From the NCBI GenBank assembly GCA_022749755.1, contig CM040444.1, forward strand, positions 16,785,274-16,849,273: a stretch of DNA of 64,000 bases, written 5' to 3'. The translations under genes were made by a program, and so were the position numbers. This document shows, one piece after another, positions 50,227 through 62,090 of this stretch. Below the pieces are notes generated by a model. The model saw nothing but the letters and a program-made list of their open reading frames with translations. It was not told the origin of the DNA and did not search any database. Source of the stretch: Azadirachta indica (lineage: Eukaryota > Streptophyta > Magnoliopsida > Sapindales > Meliaceae). The stretch's first letter is position 1, and each line of letters starts with the position of its first letter.

Positions 50227-52243
50227 ATGTTGCCTAGAAGGGTTCGAAGCATTTTAAACTTGCATGACATCGTTACGCACAATTCTATTGCAAATTTTAT
50301 TGGTATAAACAGGTTAAAGCATCCATGTGGCATGTACTCTACGGGGTCAACTTTCATGGAGCTTCCAAGGAAGCGTAAGAAATGTGAGCGGAAGCCATGG
50401 GTGACACATATTACTGAGCTCAAGCGCATAGGTAGACGGGAAAGAAAAGAGAGGCAGATGGTGAAAGAAAAGATTGTGCGGCCTCCTGAAAATGGTTTGC
50501 TCATTAAGGAATTGATACCAGTTGCCCACGAAGTTTATGCTGCCAGAACAGAATTGTTTGCTTGTGTTTCGAGGGTAGTTAAAAGCATTGCCATTTATGC
50601 GTGCAGGTAAACAATCAGTTTTCTTTATCATTCTCCAGGAGACTTATTCTGAGACTCATATTTTCTGTAAACGTGTTCTGTGGAGATCTGTCTCCTGGCA
50701 GACGAAACAATAAAGCTAGAGCAGTGTAGGCTTACATTATGCTTTTGGTGGCTGAGGTGCTTTTGCAGAAGGACAAGTAAAAATGTTTCCACTTTATTGG
50801 TAGAATAAGTTGATTTTAAATAATCAATTGTATTATATGTCCTCAATTGTTGAAGTTCACAAATTAGATGTAACGTAATGTGGTCCAACAAGCCGTAACT
50901 TGTTATGCAAATAGATGTCTAAATGTTAGAATAATAAGGGCATCACACATATGTTTGCTAACCATAATAGAAAAAGACCTTAGCTGATCTGGAGGTATCC
51001 CAATTCTCTTGTGATCTTGGTTTATTGAAGTACAAAATTAGGATTCCGAATTGACAACTAAACGTTTGGATTAAGCACACTTGGTAAATAAAAAGTGAAA
51101 ATGATGAAATTGTGTCAGTGAAAATTTGGTTTGTCATTGTTGATCTCATTGATAGTTTGCTGCAAACTTTCTTGTACATAATTGTTGATTTTGTCTTTGC
51201 AGCTTCTGCAGAGAAGTTCATGTCGGTCATCCACCACACCAGATCAGAACATGCAATATCGCTGGTAGCCCAGCAAGCAAGGAACACAGTTGGAAAGTAG
51301 GGGATGTGGAACACATTTTGCCTCTTGTCGAATCCTTTCATCTATATGACAGGTTAGGGAGAGCTGTTTCTCATAACGAGCGGCTTGAAGTGGATCAAAT
51401 TCCAGCAGTTGTTGAACTTTGCATCCAAGCAGGTATTGACATCCCCAAGTACCCGACAAGAAGAAGGGTTTTCCCTGCTTACAATCTTGCTGGTAAAATT
51501 ATAGATTTTGAGAAGAAGTTCCCAAAAGAAGATAAAGCTGGCAAAGACATAGACACATTTGGATTTTGGGAGAGCAGAAAGAAATCAAGCGAGGGGAACA
51601 AGTACATAGATGTGAACTCTGATGATACCCAAGGTTCTGTTTCCTTTTAATTTGGCTTTTGCTTGTCACCAGTCCTAGTAGCAGTTTGGAGAATTCATCT
51701 TTGTTCCTATCTATTGTAAACAAAGCTAAGTAGAAATATGATCTCGTTATTGTAATATCTGGTCACAAGGCTTAATTGATTAAGGTTGATCGTTAATACA
51801 ACCTGAGTTCCTGATCTTCTGGCATCTATGCAGGTGTTGCTGTGAGAGGTATGGCAGCATGGGAGAGAATGCGATCAGGACTATCCAAACTCATGCAGAA
51901 ATATGCCGTTCAAACCTGTGGATATTGCTCCGAGGTCCAAGTAGGACCTAAAGGTCACAGAGTGAGGAATTGCCAAGCTTACAAGCACCAGATGAGGGAC
52001 GGGCAACATGCATGGCAAGAGGCAACGGTTGATGATTTGGTTCCTCCAGTGTACGTATGGCATGTACACAATCTGACAAGCGGCAAACCACTGGTGAACA
52101 ATTTGAAGAGATACTATGGCATGCTGCCTGCAGTTGTTGAAGTATTTGCTCAGGCTGGGGCCAAAGTAAGTTGTGATTATGCTGGTCTAATGAGGGAAGA
52201 TGTTGCAGTGCCTGGGTTGGATGAAGAGAAGTTGGTTGTCTAA
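50227..52243 (+). CDS. APO4: APO protein 4, mitochondrial
   Basis: Three exons (50227-50606, 51203-51633, 51834-52243) join in frame to 406 residues. The N-terminus (MLPRRVRSILNLHDIV) is basic and hydrophobic without acidic residues, as expected for a mitochondrial presequence. Two copies of the plant APO motif are complete: cysteines 126 and 129 with His139 and Cys144, and cysteines 299 and 302 with His312 and Cys317. Each reads C-x2-C, nine residues, H, four residues, C. APO proteins bind RNA and help organelle intron splicing; APO4 is assigned to mitochondria. A positively charged stretch (about residues 45-80) fits RNA binding. The ATG lies just after a splice acceptor, so the leader is spliced; MLPRR is the first ATG in the frame with a suitable context. 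Confidence 0.92.
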
Positions 52244-53689
52244 GGGCATGCTGTAATTATCATATTTTTATGTAAGATTTTATTAAATACATACTATTAG
52301 TGATTTCACTCCCCAATAAATAAAAGATTTATTGAATGGATTTAAGGCAAGGGTAGATTGTATTTTGGCATTTGTATTAGAAAAAATATAAAGAAATATG
52401 TTGACCAAAACGTGACAATGATGACATATTTGAAGTATGAGAAAATATTGAGGTAACTGGATAAAATTTTAACACTTAAACCAAATTAAAATCATTTCCA
52501 AAAGAATTTTATGAACCTTTTATCTAACATAGAATCATTAATCAATTTGATCTTTAATATATTGTTCTAATATTTGATACATACAATATTATTATACTCA
52601 CAAAATTAGACTTAGATTGATACTATGAATAACATAAGATTACTGTATAAATATTATTTATTATAAATTGCATTATAGTAAATTCGGATCTACAATATAT
52701 TTTTTTAAAAAAATTAAGAATTATAAGTATATCTATTTTGTAAATATATGAATATTCTAGATTTCCACTACATAAGCTTATACGCGTCATGCATATACAG
52801 CAAAGATAATACAGTCCACGTATATATGGGCAAAGATGGTGCCAAAATTATTCACTCCATAAACAACCAAAAGACAGATTTGCCCATGTTCCAGCCAGTT
52901 AAGATTCTCAAACGTGCATCTGAACCACGATAAAGAAGGGGCAATATAGTCAAAGGAATCTCAAAAGCGCCAATAAATGGGAAAAGAGACAGTGACATTA
53001 CAGACAGCAGCATCCAATCCACGACAATAATTTTGCGTACTAGTTATGATAATGGTAACAGCGTTTGTCTACTAACATTCCTGTCTTCATCTTCTTCATC
53101 TTCTTCTTGTTTCATTTGCAACAGGAACAAGAACAGGTTGCTGCAGTCAACTACCCGATCTCGTCTCTCTGTTAGCTGCTTCTCCTCCTCTGTTTCTGGT
53201 ATCAAAATCACCCATTGCAATTACTGATAGCTCTCTGTAATATGATCGCTGTATATTTTGAAGTGTTTTATGTTTTGTTGATGCTTTTAACAATTTATAT
53301 GTTAATTTTATAGACCAGTATTGTTGCATTTTCAGTTGTTTATGATGCATAATTTTCTATCTTTGTTAGGTTGGTAGATTTGGTTAGTTGGTTTTGGCCT
53401 TTCGGGCAATGGTTTAATGTTTGATTTGATATGGGTTTATTTTGGTTTATCATATCTTTTAGATTTTATATGCTCTTGGTTTGATAACTGAAGGTTTAGG
53501 AATTAGGGTATATTTGGCTGTTGTTTTTTAAAGTGCATCAGAAGCATAACATTACCAAACAAAACCTTACGATAGTGTAGATTTCGATTTGTGGTTTAAT
53601 TTGCTAAGGGTATGGTAAAGTATGCATAGATTTAATATGTAATTAACATTCATTAGAAAACTAATATTCATGAGTCTTCAGTTGCAGAT
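52244..53689. other. gene-free stretch; 5' UTR and leader intron of the PGM-like gene at the right
   Basis: The left part (52244-52940) holds the APO4 3' UTR and A+T-rich DNA. A (TCTTCA)n-like run at about 53084-53107 lies in the probable 5' UTR, which ends near 53198 (TTTCTG|GTATC). The leader intron runs to the acceptor GTTGCAG at 53687, three bases before the start codon. Confidence 0.5.
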
Positions 53690-56587
53690 ATGGATGGTGG
53701 TGCTGGTCCAAGTTTGTATCCTTTACATCGCTGCAAGACAATTCATCTGGTTGGTATCAGATTTATTTTCAATTTACGTGCGATATCCGCCATGGATTTG
53801 AAGCTGCTACATATTTTGATTTGAAGGATGTTCAAGATTGCCTTCTTTCTTGGCTTTTGCTCGAAGGCTTTGAGGTCTTATAAACCCATACATCCAGGTG
53901 AGGCATGCGCAAGGGATTCACAATGTTGAGGGGGATAAGAACTACAAAGCATACTTGTCTCCCGAATATTTTGATGCACAGCTTACTCAACTAGGCTGGC
54001 AGCAGGTAAGAAGCATTTTCAATTTGTTATTGTAGTCATGAGCAGAATCTTGTACTTCCTCGAGAAATATATTTATGAAGCCTTTTTGCAATTGCTACAG
54101 GTTGATAATCTTCGTAAGCATGTCCTCAATTCCGGACTTTTAAAGAGGATTGATTTAGTTGTTGCATCCCCTTTGCTAAGGTATTGCTGCCCCTACACCT
54201 GTTGACAATCTTTTGTTGCATTTTGATTGTATGTTCTCCAACTTAAAGTACTAAGAGTTGATATTTTATGCATTAAGTTATGATTGTTGTGACTTTTAGG
54301 ACACTGCAAACAGCTGTTGGAGTTTTCGGTGGTGGAGACTATGTTGACAGGATGGATGTAGTACCACTAATGGTGGCAAATGCTGGAAATAGTGGCCGTT
54401 CTGCAATTTCAAGCCTAAACTGTCCGCCAATTGTTGCTTTTGAACTTTGTCGAGAACATTTGGTATTTCTTGCACTGCTCTGTTTCTCTTGTAGTACTCC
54501 ATGCCTCTCATTGGAAAATAGTTCCTGTAATTTTGATGGCTGCATAATTTATTTGTAAGTGAGTATACATCTTGTGCAGAAACATTCGGTGTCAATCTTG
54601 ATGATTAATTCATTTAAGGCATCTAGAGAGAATAGTTGTCAATTTCATTAGCTAAATCTTAAAATGTAATGACCATTGATGCTTTGTTCATTTTAGTTGT
54701 TTCAGTTGTCAATAATTCATGCAATGTCCCAGGAGGACTAGATTGGCCCTCCTGGAGCTTTCACAGAAACTCTGTTTGAGTACAGCTGTTCAAAAAGTGC
54801 TGTCGGAAATAAAAACTGCAAAACAGTACAGAGCTTCAGCTTGCTAGCCACTTTGGTTTAGCTTCTTATTAGAATCTGAAGCTGAAGTTTGCCAGAAAAA
54901 TGGTCCTCAATCAGCTTTTGAGCTTACAATTACAGAAGAAAGAGAGTAGAAGACCGGTAGAATAAGAAAGGGGAGAAGAAAGTAAGAAGCAGAGTAAACA
55001 AGCCACCTGTTTTCATAATCAAGTTTAAAGCTGAAACTGTCACTTCGGCAGTAGTTGACTTTCATGAAAACTCACACAGAAGTTCCCGGGTTAATTGTAG
55101 TCTGATTTATGTTGAAATAAACTATCAAGGCCTAAATGACCACCAATAATACTGATTATACAACCATGTATTGGATTCTTGATGATTTAGAGCTTGTAAA
55201 CGTGGCCTTAGGCTTGTGAAAGAGAGATTTATTCTCAACCATTAATATTGATGCATCTGGTTTCTATCTATAATATTCATATATGGAGCCTTACACATTC
55301 ATCTCGTTATATCTCATTCAGGGAGTTCATCCTTGTGATAGGAGGAGAAACATCAATGACTATCAGTTTCTTTTTCCTGCGGTTGATTTCTCACTGGCAA
55401 GTACTTAGGTATACCTCAAATATTTAGTCGGTATCAACATGTTCTGTGTTGATAATTTGACTTTCTGTTCAGGTAGAAAGTGATGAAGATGTGTTGTGGA
55501 AGCCCAATGTTAGAGAGACAAACGAAGAAGTTGCTGCTCGCGGATTGAATTTCATGAACTGGTAATACAGTGTTTACTATCCGCTGAGGCTTTGATTCAA
55601 AACCTTATGAATATATATATATATATATATGCCTTACTGAGACTTCTTGCATTGAATTTGTTGCTCCAGAATTCTTCCTCCAAATATCTTGAATATCAAA
55701 TATAATCAAATAAAAAGCTGTTGGTATCGTGATTTTTTAAGTGGAATGGAACTTTTATCAGCTTTTTGGCACCTAAGGTTTTATGACAATCTTTTTTATG
55801 TGCTCTAATGAAAGATTTTGCTGCAACATTTGAAGCAAGAAAATTAGATCACGTAAGCTGTTGCATACAGTTTTAGTGTTTCAAGATCTCATTTTGCACC
55901 AGAACTTATAAAAGTATGAAATTTACAAACTTGTAGTTGATTCTGCCTTACAATATTTACGAGTTCTTGTCATAAAACAGTTAAATGTACAAATTTAGGC
56001 GATTGGCTTGATGTAATTTGTCTGCACCTTTACTTTTTCACTATTTGCTTCACAGGTTGTGGACACGTGAACAGAAGGAGATAGCCATCGTTACCCATCG
56101 AGGTTTTTTGTCCCACACATTAAGTGCTTTTGGAAATGACTGTCACCCATTGGTTAAGAAAGAAATATGCAAAAGGTAAAAAATTAATTGATTATATTAT
56201 TTGTATTATGAAATATTTGTTCCAATGTTCATCATCAAATGTCTTCATACTTAATTGGTTTTATTTCTTGTTACACAATCTTGTACGTTTGTGTTTTCAA
56301 CTCCTCAGAAAGCAATGACTTTTTACAAAAATTCTTGCAGTTTTGCTAATTGTGAGCTTCGCTCCATGGTCATTGTGGACAGAAGGTACATGAAATTGTA
56401 TTTGCCAGTGAAAGATTTTCTTTTCGGATTCTTGTCTAATTTCTCTTCTTTCTCCAGTATGACAGGATCAGGTTCCTCGACAACTAATTATCCGGGAAAG
56501 ATTCCTCCCACACTGAATCTTACCAGTGATGCTGTAGAGAAAAGACGTGATGAGAAAGATGATGCCAACACAAATTCAGTAGACTAA
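53690..56587 (+). CDS. phosphoglycerate mutase-like (histidine phosphatase) protein
   Basis: Nine exons: 53690-53749, 53898-54005, 54101-54180, 54300-54462, 55322-55396, 55473-55561, 56056-56175, 56341-56385 and 56458-56587. They join in frame to 289 residues. The histidine phosphatase signature VRHAQGIHN gives the catalytic His23; RRRNIND and the second catalytic His206 in VTHRGFLSH complete the site. It resembles plant phosphoglycerate mutase-like protein 1 (Arabidopsis AT5G64460). Despite the name, the reaction is not known; general phosphatase activity on a soluble substrate is the safest statement. The intron after 55396 starts with GC (CTG|GCAAGT); the only nearby GT (55401) would put a stop in frame. 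The C-terminus is Ser/Asp-rich and hydrophilic. ATG at 53690 (MDGGAGPSL) is the first in the exon. Confidence 0.9.
54463..55321 (+). other. longest intron of the PGM-like gene
   Basis: About 860 bp. An internal block (about 54727-55000), richer in G and C than the rest and with short internal palindromes, may be a MITE, but no target duplication was found. Normal GT-AG ends. Confidence 0.4.
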
Positions 56588-56802
56588 TCACTGTTAAAGG
56601 TATTTAAACCATTGAGTTGTATTCTTGATACATACTAAAAGGCGCTATTGGGGAAAGTCTAACTTCTTATCTCTAGATTCTGTGATTGATTCTGCTTTTA
56701 AGCCAAATGTAAGCTTTATCTCTTAGATGTGACTTGAATATCTGCGTTGTTGCAATTTGATACAGACAGCTGTTCTGCTACGGTGCGTTCAATTTTAACA
56801 TC

Positions 56803-56859
56803 ATTATATATATATATATATATATATATACACGCACGCGCGCGCTTGCACACACAAAG
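56803..56859. repeat. (TA)n followed by (CACG/CGCG) microsatellite
   Basis: About 14 TA dinucleotides run into ACACGCACGCGCGCGC, a compound simple repeat with possible Z-DNA-forming character downstream of the PGM-like gene. Confidence 0.9.
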
Positions 56860-57063
56860 ATAATGTCAAGATACAAGCTCTTACGGACAAAGAACCAAGT
56901 TATATTATTGCAAACATTTCATGGCAATGATATAAAGTGATCACATTATTTTTGTGTGCATAGATTTGTATAAGAAAAGTTTGTGTATGGATTTATCTGA
57001 TACTAACAAAACAAATCATATAGGTTGAGTTGTATGTATTGACTTTAAAAGTAGGAATATTCT

Positions 57064-57127
57064 TTTAATTTAATTTAATTTAATTTAATTTAATTTAATT
57101 TAATTTAATTTAATTTAATTTAATTTA
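57064..57127. repeat. (TTTAA)n microsatellite
   Basis: About 12 to 13 tandem pentamers of TTTAA (read as TTAAT/TTAAA in other phases), nearly perfect. Such repeats are mutable and useful as markers. Confidence 0.95.
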
Positions 57128-57446
57128 TCTTTTTAATGGTTTAAAAAAGAGAGTGAGTTAGGAAATAAAGATGATGATTGAGAAAGTGGGCAGGTGCATT
57201 ACAGGCTCAGCATCCTGGGAAACGCTTTTTCACTTTTCCCACGGAATGTACGCGGGATGGAAACGCGTTATTCTCGTTACCCTGTTTGCTCTTTCTGTTT
57301 TGTACCATTAACTTCCCCGTCTTATATTTTGCTTATGTTGTCGCTAAACCCAACACCGACCCCGCCTTCGTTCCGCAAACACCTCCCTTTGCTGTTTCTC
57401 CTCCTCAATTTACAAATCATTTTCCGTTCAAAAGTTAAACGTATTA

Positions 57447-57480
57447 TTATAAATTTATTATTATTATTATTATTATTATT
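57447..57480. repeat. (TTA)n microsatellite
   Basis: About 11 TTA triplets in the promoter-proximal region of the PB1 gene, roughly 500 bp upstream of its start codon. Confidence 0.9.
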
Positions 57481-57887
57481 CTAAAATTTTGTAATGTAAA
57501 TATAAGAATAATACTAAATTTAGGACAACCAATCCAAACCCAGTACAATTTCGCAGTCCAATCTCAGTCAACAGTTCACTCTCTTATCCCTTCTCTCAAC
57601 GCAATCAATTGCTTCCCTGGTGGGTCCCGCGCCTCAGCCTCAAAAGTCCAGCCTACCGGTGATAAAACGCCCTCTCAACGCCATCCATATCACTTTGTTT
57701 TCCGTCCTATCACTCTCATATGCCGCCACCTGTCCTATACCCCCGCCCCCCACCACCCACAACTACACTCTTATGTCATGATATCAGAACCCAAACTCTC
57801 CGTATAATTTCTAAATTTAAATATATAGATAAAAACATCTCCTCGTCTTCTTTCATTTCTATTTAGCATTCCCTACTCTTCTCTTTC

Positions 57888-57896
57888 ATGGAGTGA
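57888..57896 (+). promoter_or_regulatory. minimal upstream ORF (ATG-GAG-TGA)
   Basis: A two-codon uORF in the likely 5' UTR of the PB1-domain gene, 54 nt before the main ATG. The frame that extends from 57893 begins at GTG, not ATG, and so is not the protein start. Minimal uORFs can stall ribosomes or lower downstream translation; whether this one does is inference. Confidence 0.7.
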
Positions 57897-57949
57897 AAAC
57901 ACAAAATATCTCTCACTTTTATTCCAAATTCTCTTCAATTTCTCACGAA

Positions 57950-59434
57950 ATGGAGAACTTTTCTTACAATTCGTATCCTGATTCCGGCGACTCGTCTCCT
58001 CGTTCGCGTGAGATTGATTTCGAGAACCCGCCGCCGTGGGAAGACCAGCAAAATCCTCAGCAGTACAAAGCTAAGTTCATGTGCAGCTATGGAGGAAAGA
58101 TCCACCCTCGTCCTCACGACAACCAGCTGGCGTACATCGGCGGCGAGACGAAGATTTTCGCTGTCGATCGTAATATCAAATTCGCCTCCATGATCAGCAA
58201 ACTCTCTGGTCTCTGCGGCGACAACGACGTGGCGTTTAAGTACCAGCTTCCTGGAGAAGATCTCGACGCGTTGATTTCGGTGACGAATGATGATGATCTT
58301 GAGCACATGATGCATGAATACGATCGGCTTTATCGCGCTTCGGCAAAGCCGGCTCGGATGCGGCTGTTCTTGTTTCCTGCTGGTACTACTTCTAGCTTCG
58401 GATCCGAAGGATCGAAGTCGGATCGGGACCGTTTCGTCGAGGCTTTGAATTCCGGTCCGAGTCATGTAACTGACTCGAAGAAAATTGCAAATAATGTCGA
58501 TTTCTTGTTCGGTTTAGAGAAAGGAATTCCGCCACAGAAAATTCCAGAAGTCGTGCCGCCGCCGCCGCCGCCACCGTCGGAGTATCAGGTTGCTGATGAT
58601 CGTGGTATCGTAACGGATCGGGTTGTATACTCGGATCACGCGGTGAATCCTGCGGACATACAGAGACAATTACAGAGGCTGCAACTTAGAGAACAAGAAC
58701 AGCAGGTACAAGAAGCTATGTACATGAGAAAAACTGATGAGAATCTGGCCGGAATTTACCTTGCCGGCGGTGGCGAATATAGCGTCTCGAAAGTACCTGA
58801 AAAAATTCCTCCAGCAACGCTACCGGTGTCCGTACAGCAGACGACAGCGTTTTTGCCTGAGAGGCAAGTTCCCACTCCGAATTACGCGGGTACAGTAACT
58901 ACTACGCCGGGACAACCGGAACAGCCGGTGTACATGATTCCAGCACCAGCTCAAGGTACAACTGCTGTGTACCATCCCCACGCACAAACCCCGCAAATTA
59001 TTCGACCTGTAACCGGTCAACCCGGTCAACCGTACTATCCCAACATGCAGCGAATGGCCCCGGCACACGGTCCCGGTCCCGACGTTTACCGGGATCAGCC
59101 GGTGTACAACATGGTTGTACCCCCACCAACGCATACGCAAGCACCACCTCTGTCGGCAGCGCCTCCACCCACTTTTTCGCAAATGGGAATGGTGCGTCCA
59201 GGTGGTGTCGGTAGTGCTGGAATGACGGCAGTGACGGATAGTGGTTACACGCAGGTGGCGTACGATAGCGGAGTAGGGAGACAGGTTTACTATACTGCAC
59301 CGGGAGGAGTGGTGGTGCCGCCACAGTATCAGGGAGTTGGTGTTACTGTTAGCGGTGGGGAAATGAGGCACAGCGGCGGTGGGTTGAGTCAGGAGGGTAA
59401 AGTTGTGACGAAGGTTTCACAAGCATCAGTTTGA
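57950..59434 (+). CDS. PB1-domain (octicosapeptide) protein, intronless, Pro/Gln-rich tail
   Basis: One exon of 494 residues from ATG at 57950 (MENFSYNSYPDSGD). A PB1 domain spans about residues 39-128. It has the basic cluster of one face (YKAKFMCSYGGKIHPRP) and the acidic OPCA-type segment LPGEDLDALISVTNDDDLE at about 100-118, so it should be able to self-associate head to tail. A polyproline stretch follows (VPPPPPPPSEY, near residue 205). A long disordered tail rich in Pro, Gln, Gly and Tyr (VYMIPAPAQG, QPGQPYYPNM, VPPPTHTQAPP) makes up the rest. Function is not known; homologues (Arabidopsis AT5G64430 type) are inferred scaffold proteins. Coding G+C is markedly higher than in the flanks. 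Confidence 0.9.
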   Translation: MENFSYNSYPDSGDSSPRSREIDFENPPPWEDQQNPQQYKAKFMCSYGGKIHPRPHDNQLAYIGGETKIFAVDRNIKFASMISKLSGLCGDNDVAFKYQLPGEDLDALISVTNDDDLEHMMHEYDRLYRASAKPARMRLFLFPAGTTSSFGSEGSKSDRDRFVEALNSGPSHVTDSKKIANNVDFLFGLEKGIPPQKIPEVVPPPPPPPSEYQVADDRGIVTDRVVYSDHAVNPADIQRQLQRLQLREQEQQVQEAMYMRKTDENLAGIYLAGGGEYSVSKVPEKIPPATLPVSVQQTTAFLPERQVPTPNYAGTVTTTPGQPEQPVYMIPAPAQGTTAVYHPHAQTPQIIRPVTGQPGQPYYPNMQRMAPAHGPGPDVYRDQPVYNMVVPPPTHTQAPPLSAAPPPTFSQMGMVRPGGVGSAGMTAVTDSGYTQVAYDSGVGRQVYYTAPGGVVVPPQYQGVGVTVSGGEMRHSGGGLSQEGKVVTKVSQASV

Positions 59435-59944
59435 TGAAGATGAAGACGAAGATGCTGAAGTGAGTATAGTATGTTAATTATATTATTAATTACTATAAAT
59501 GCCGTATTTCATATTTTAGTTCTTTTAAGTAAATTTATGCTTTGTTGTTATGTTAATTGGTAGATTAATTACATGGCTTTGTATACGAGGAGTTTATGTT
59601 TGATCCTTATGTTAATTATTGTGTTAATCGCTCTTCTTTTCATCTTTATGTTATTATGAAATTAAATTGCAATCTGAATTAAACTTAAAAATATACAATT
59701 AAAATTTTTTTTAAAAAAAAAATGAATACAAACATTTTTTTCTAAATTTTATAATTTTATTAAAGAATATTAATGTACTCATTTTTATCTTCAAATGTTT
59801 CTTAATATGTTGAGACATAATTAAAGTTTATAATTTTTTTAAAAAAAAAAAAAAAAGAAAGTCAACACTACAATTGTACGTGGTATTTTTCATTATATTT
59901 GCTTTTTGTTTGAACCTAAATTAATGCGCTTGAAAGCTGTTAAC

Positions 59945-60045
59945 ACGCCGTTTAAGCAGAGATCATCTCGCACTCACGTCACACTTAACATCAGCAAGTT
60001 GCTTTTTGGCTCCCATCCAAAATCACTTTCATCCTAGCGTGCACA
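59945..60045. repeat. inverted repeat partner A (about 100 bp)
   Basis: Its reverse complement shares with 61981-62090 the blocks AAAGTGATTTTGGA, GGGAGCCAAAA, TTGATGTT/CTGATGTT and TAAGTGTGA. The copies lie about 2 kb apart on opposite strands. Confidence 0.75.
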
Positions 60046-61980
60046 TTATACTTCTCTCGAACTAGAATCTTGTGTAGATACATATATTATAAATTTAATT
60101 AATTCCAATTAAGTGTCCCTTCTTTCAAGTCTAGGACCAGGACTCTGTAACTGTTCTTAGCTTGATTTAAGTGTCTCTATCTCCTCAATTTAGGACTCCA
60201 ACAAGTGGTCTTTACCCATTTGTATATAATATACATAAACTCTTGGTACAAGATGAATTTATCAGTATTATATCATTGTAACACATAAGATATGTAGTAA
60301 AGAATAGAATATTGATTTTGTATAAATGATTGTATAATAACAAAACACAAATTCAAGCAATCTGATAAAAAAATATTTTTGAAAGTTAATGATTAAAAAA
60401 TAAATGTTGGTATCGTTATCTGTATACACTAACAAATCCAGGATTAAAAAATTAGAAGTGATTGACCCACAGAAAAAAAGAGTAGGGAGGGAAGAGTCAA
60501 TACTCAATAGTTTGCAACGTAGTCAAAACCCGAAGATGAAATACAAATACAAATTCCCCGAACAAGAAGGCGCCAGTGCCACGCTACCTGCAAATAATGT
60601 CATCGAACAGTGACAGATTTCTGTAGGTGAGAAAAGTTGAGAGGGAAAATAAGATGAGAAAACGACATGTACATTATACACTTGAATTCAAAGAAATGGG
60701 GTAAGCGGTGGGCCTCGTGATTGTTATTTTCATCAACGAAAAAACGCACACCTGGACGGGATCCTGGTGTGTGTGTATATATATATATATATATATGTAT
60801 GTAATATGATAAAAATTCCCAGCGTGCTGAGCTCCATCTACCCACACACTTGCTCTAATGGGGGTGGGGTCTCATTCTCTTGCTTTCATTTTCAGGCTTT
60901 GAATGTAATTGGATGAATCCAACATCACCCAAACTAACTCTTCACACTCGTCAAACCCGAACTATATCAATGGAGAAAATTTAGATTGTTAATTTCTATG
61001 ATTAAAAATATCAGACTTTTGATGGTTATGTTTTTTGGTTTCCTTTTTTTTTTTTTTTTTTTTTTTGTTTTCATTTGTGGCCCTTGATATATGATGATGG
61101 TTGGGGCGCTACAATGCTCTTATGCTAAGGATGAGACACGCTATTTTGAAAAACACTTTGCTCTTTTCTTCTTAATTATTTGCATATCAACCACAAGTAC
61201 TCATTTTTTGTAACTTCTGTTGTTGTTATTGCTTGACTTCTCCTTTTTGTTACCTTGGATTCCCAATGTTCCTTTTTTTTTTTTCTCAATTTGTACCAAA
61301 ATTTTTTTTTAATTAATGTATTAACTAAATATAGTGAAGTATAATATTTTTTTTCATTTTTTAAAATTTTTTATTGTGACATCTAACTATTTTATTTTTA
61401 TTTTTTTAAAGTTTTTATTATAATTCTTAAGTTTTTAATTGTATTTTTAAAATCTTGGAGACCATAACTAAAGAGTTAAGAAGATCGAAGAGTTGCGCGA
61501 TGCATGCATATATATATATATTGTACCGTACTCATGTCTAACAAAAATATTGAGTTTTTGGTATTTGATTAAATATATACATCAAATATATCATTATATA
61601 TATCCACTTTAATTACAGTATAAAAACTTTAAATATGTTACACGTCTAATATAAAATTTAAAATATTTAACACAAAATTTAAAAAAATTAATGGATGAAT
61701 AATGTACTGAAAATACTGTAGTAAAAATAATTGATTGATTTTAAAGTCAAATCCAATTGACTATTTGTAGCTTGTTTCCCAAGTCTGTCTCTAGGTTTTA
61801 AGTTGGTCAAGTTGCCTATAAAATTTATGTGAGAGTTTGAAAAAGTTTAGTAGGTATTATATTTATAAATATTTAAAAATGATAAGATAAGTTAATAATT
61901 ATTTTATACAGTATAATATTAGTGACTTAGTGGAAGATTGAAGTAAAATAAAATTAATTCTAGATTTTTTGGTATGGTGG

Positions 61981-62090
61981 AGATGATGTGCAAGTTGGGA
62001 CGAAAGTGATTTTGGAGGGAGCCAAAAGCCACACGTTGATGTTAGTTAAGTGTGAGTGACATGGCCTTTGCTTTGCTTATCAGCTTGCAA
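61981..62090. repeat. inverted repeat partner B (about 110 bp)
   Basis: Partner of 59945-60045; see that entry. Differs by about one base in five plus small gaps. Confidence 0.75.

Larger units (their letters stand above)
56588..57949. other. intergenic and promoter/5' UTR of the PB1 gene
   Basis: Contains three simple repeats (listed separately). The short frame at 57178-57438 is not supported as a gene. The final part has a TATA-like run (about 57813-57830) and CT-rich leader; transcription probably begins near 57840-57850. Confidence 0.5.

Noticed and set aside
57178..57484. Two overlapping plus-strand frames before the PB1 gene
   Set aside because: Short, in different frames over the same bases, ending in a TTA microsatellite; no splice or promoter context.
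57935..59371. Long minus-strand frames (176, 183 and 108 residues) opposite the PB1 gene
   Set aside because: They are shadows of a G+C-richer coding region with biased third positions; products are low-complexity Arg/Ser/His-rich and resemble nothing known.
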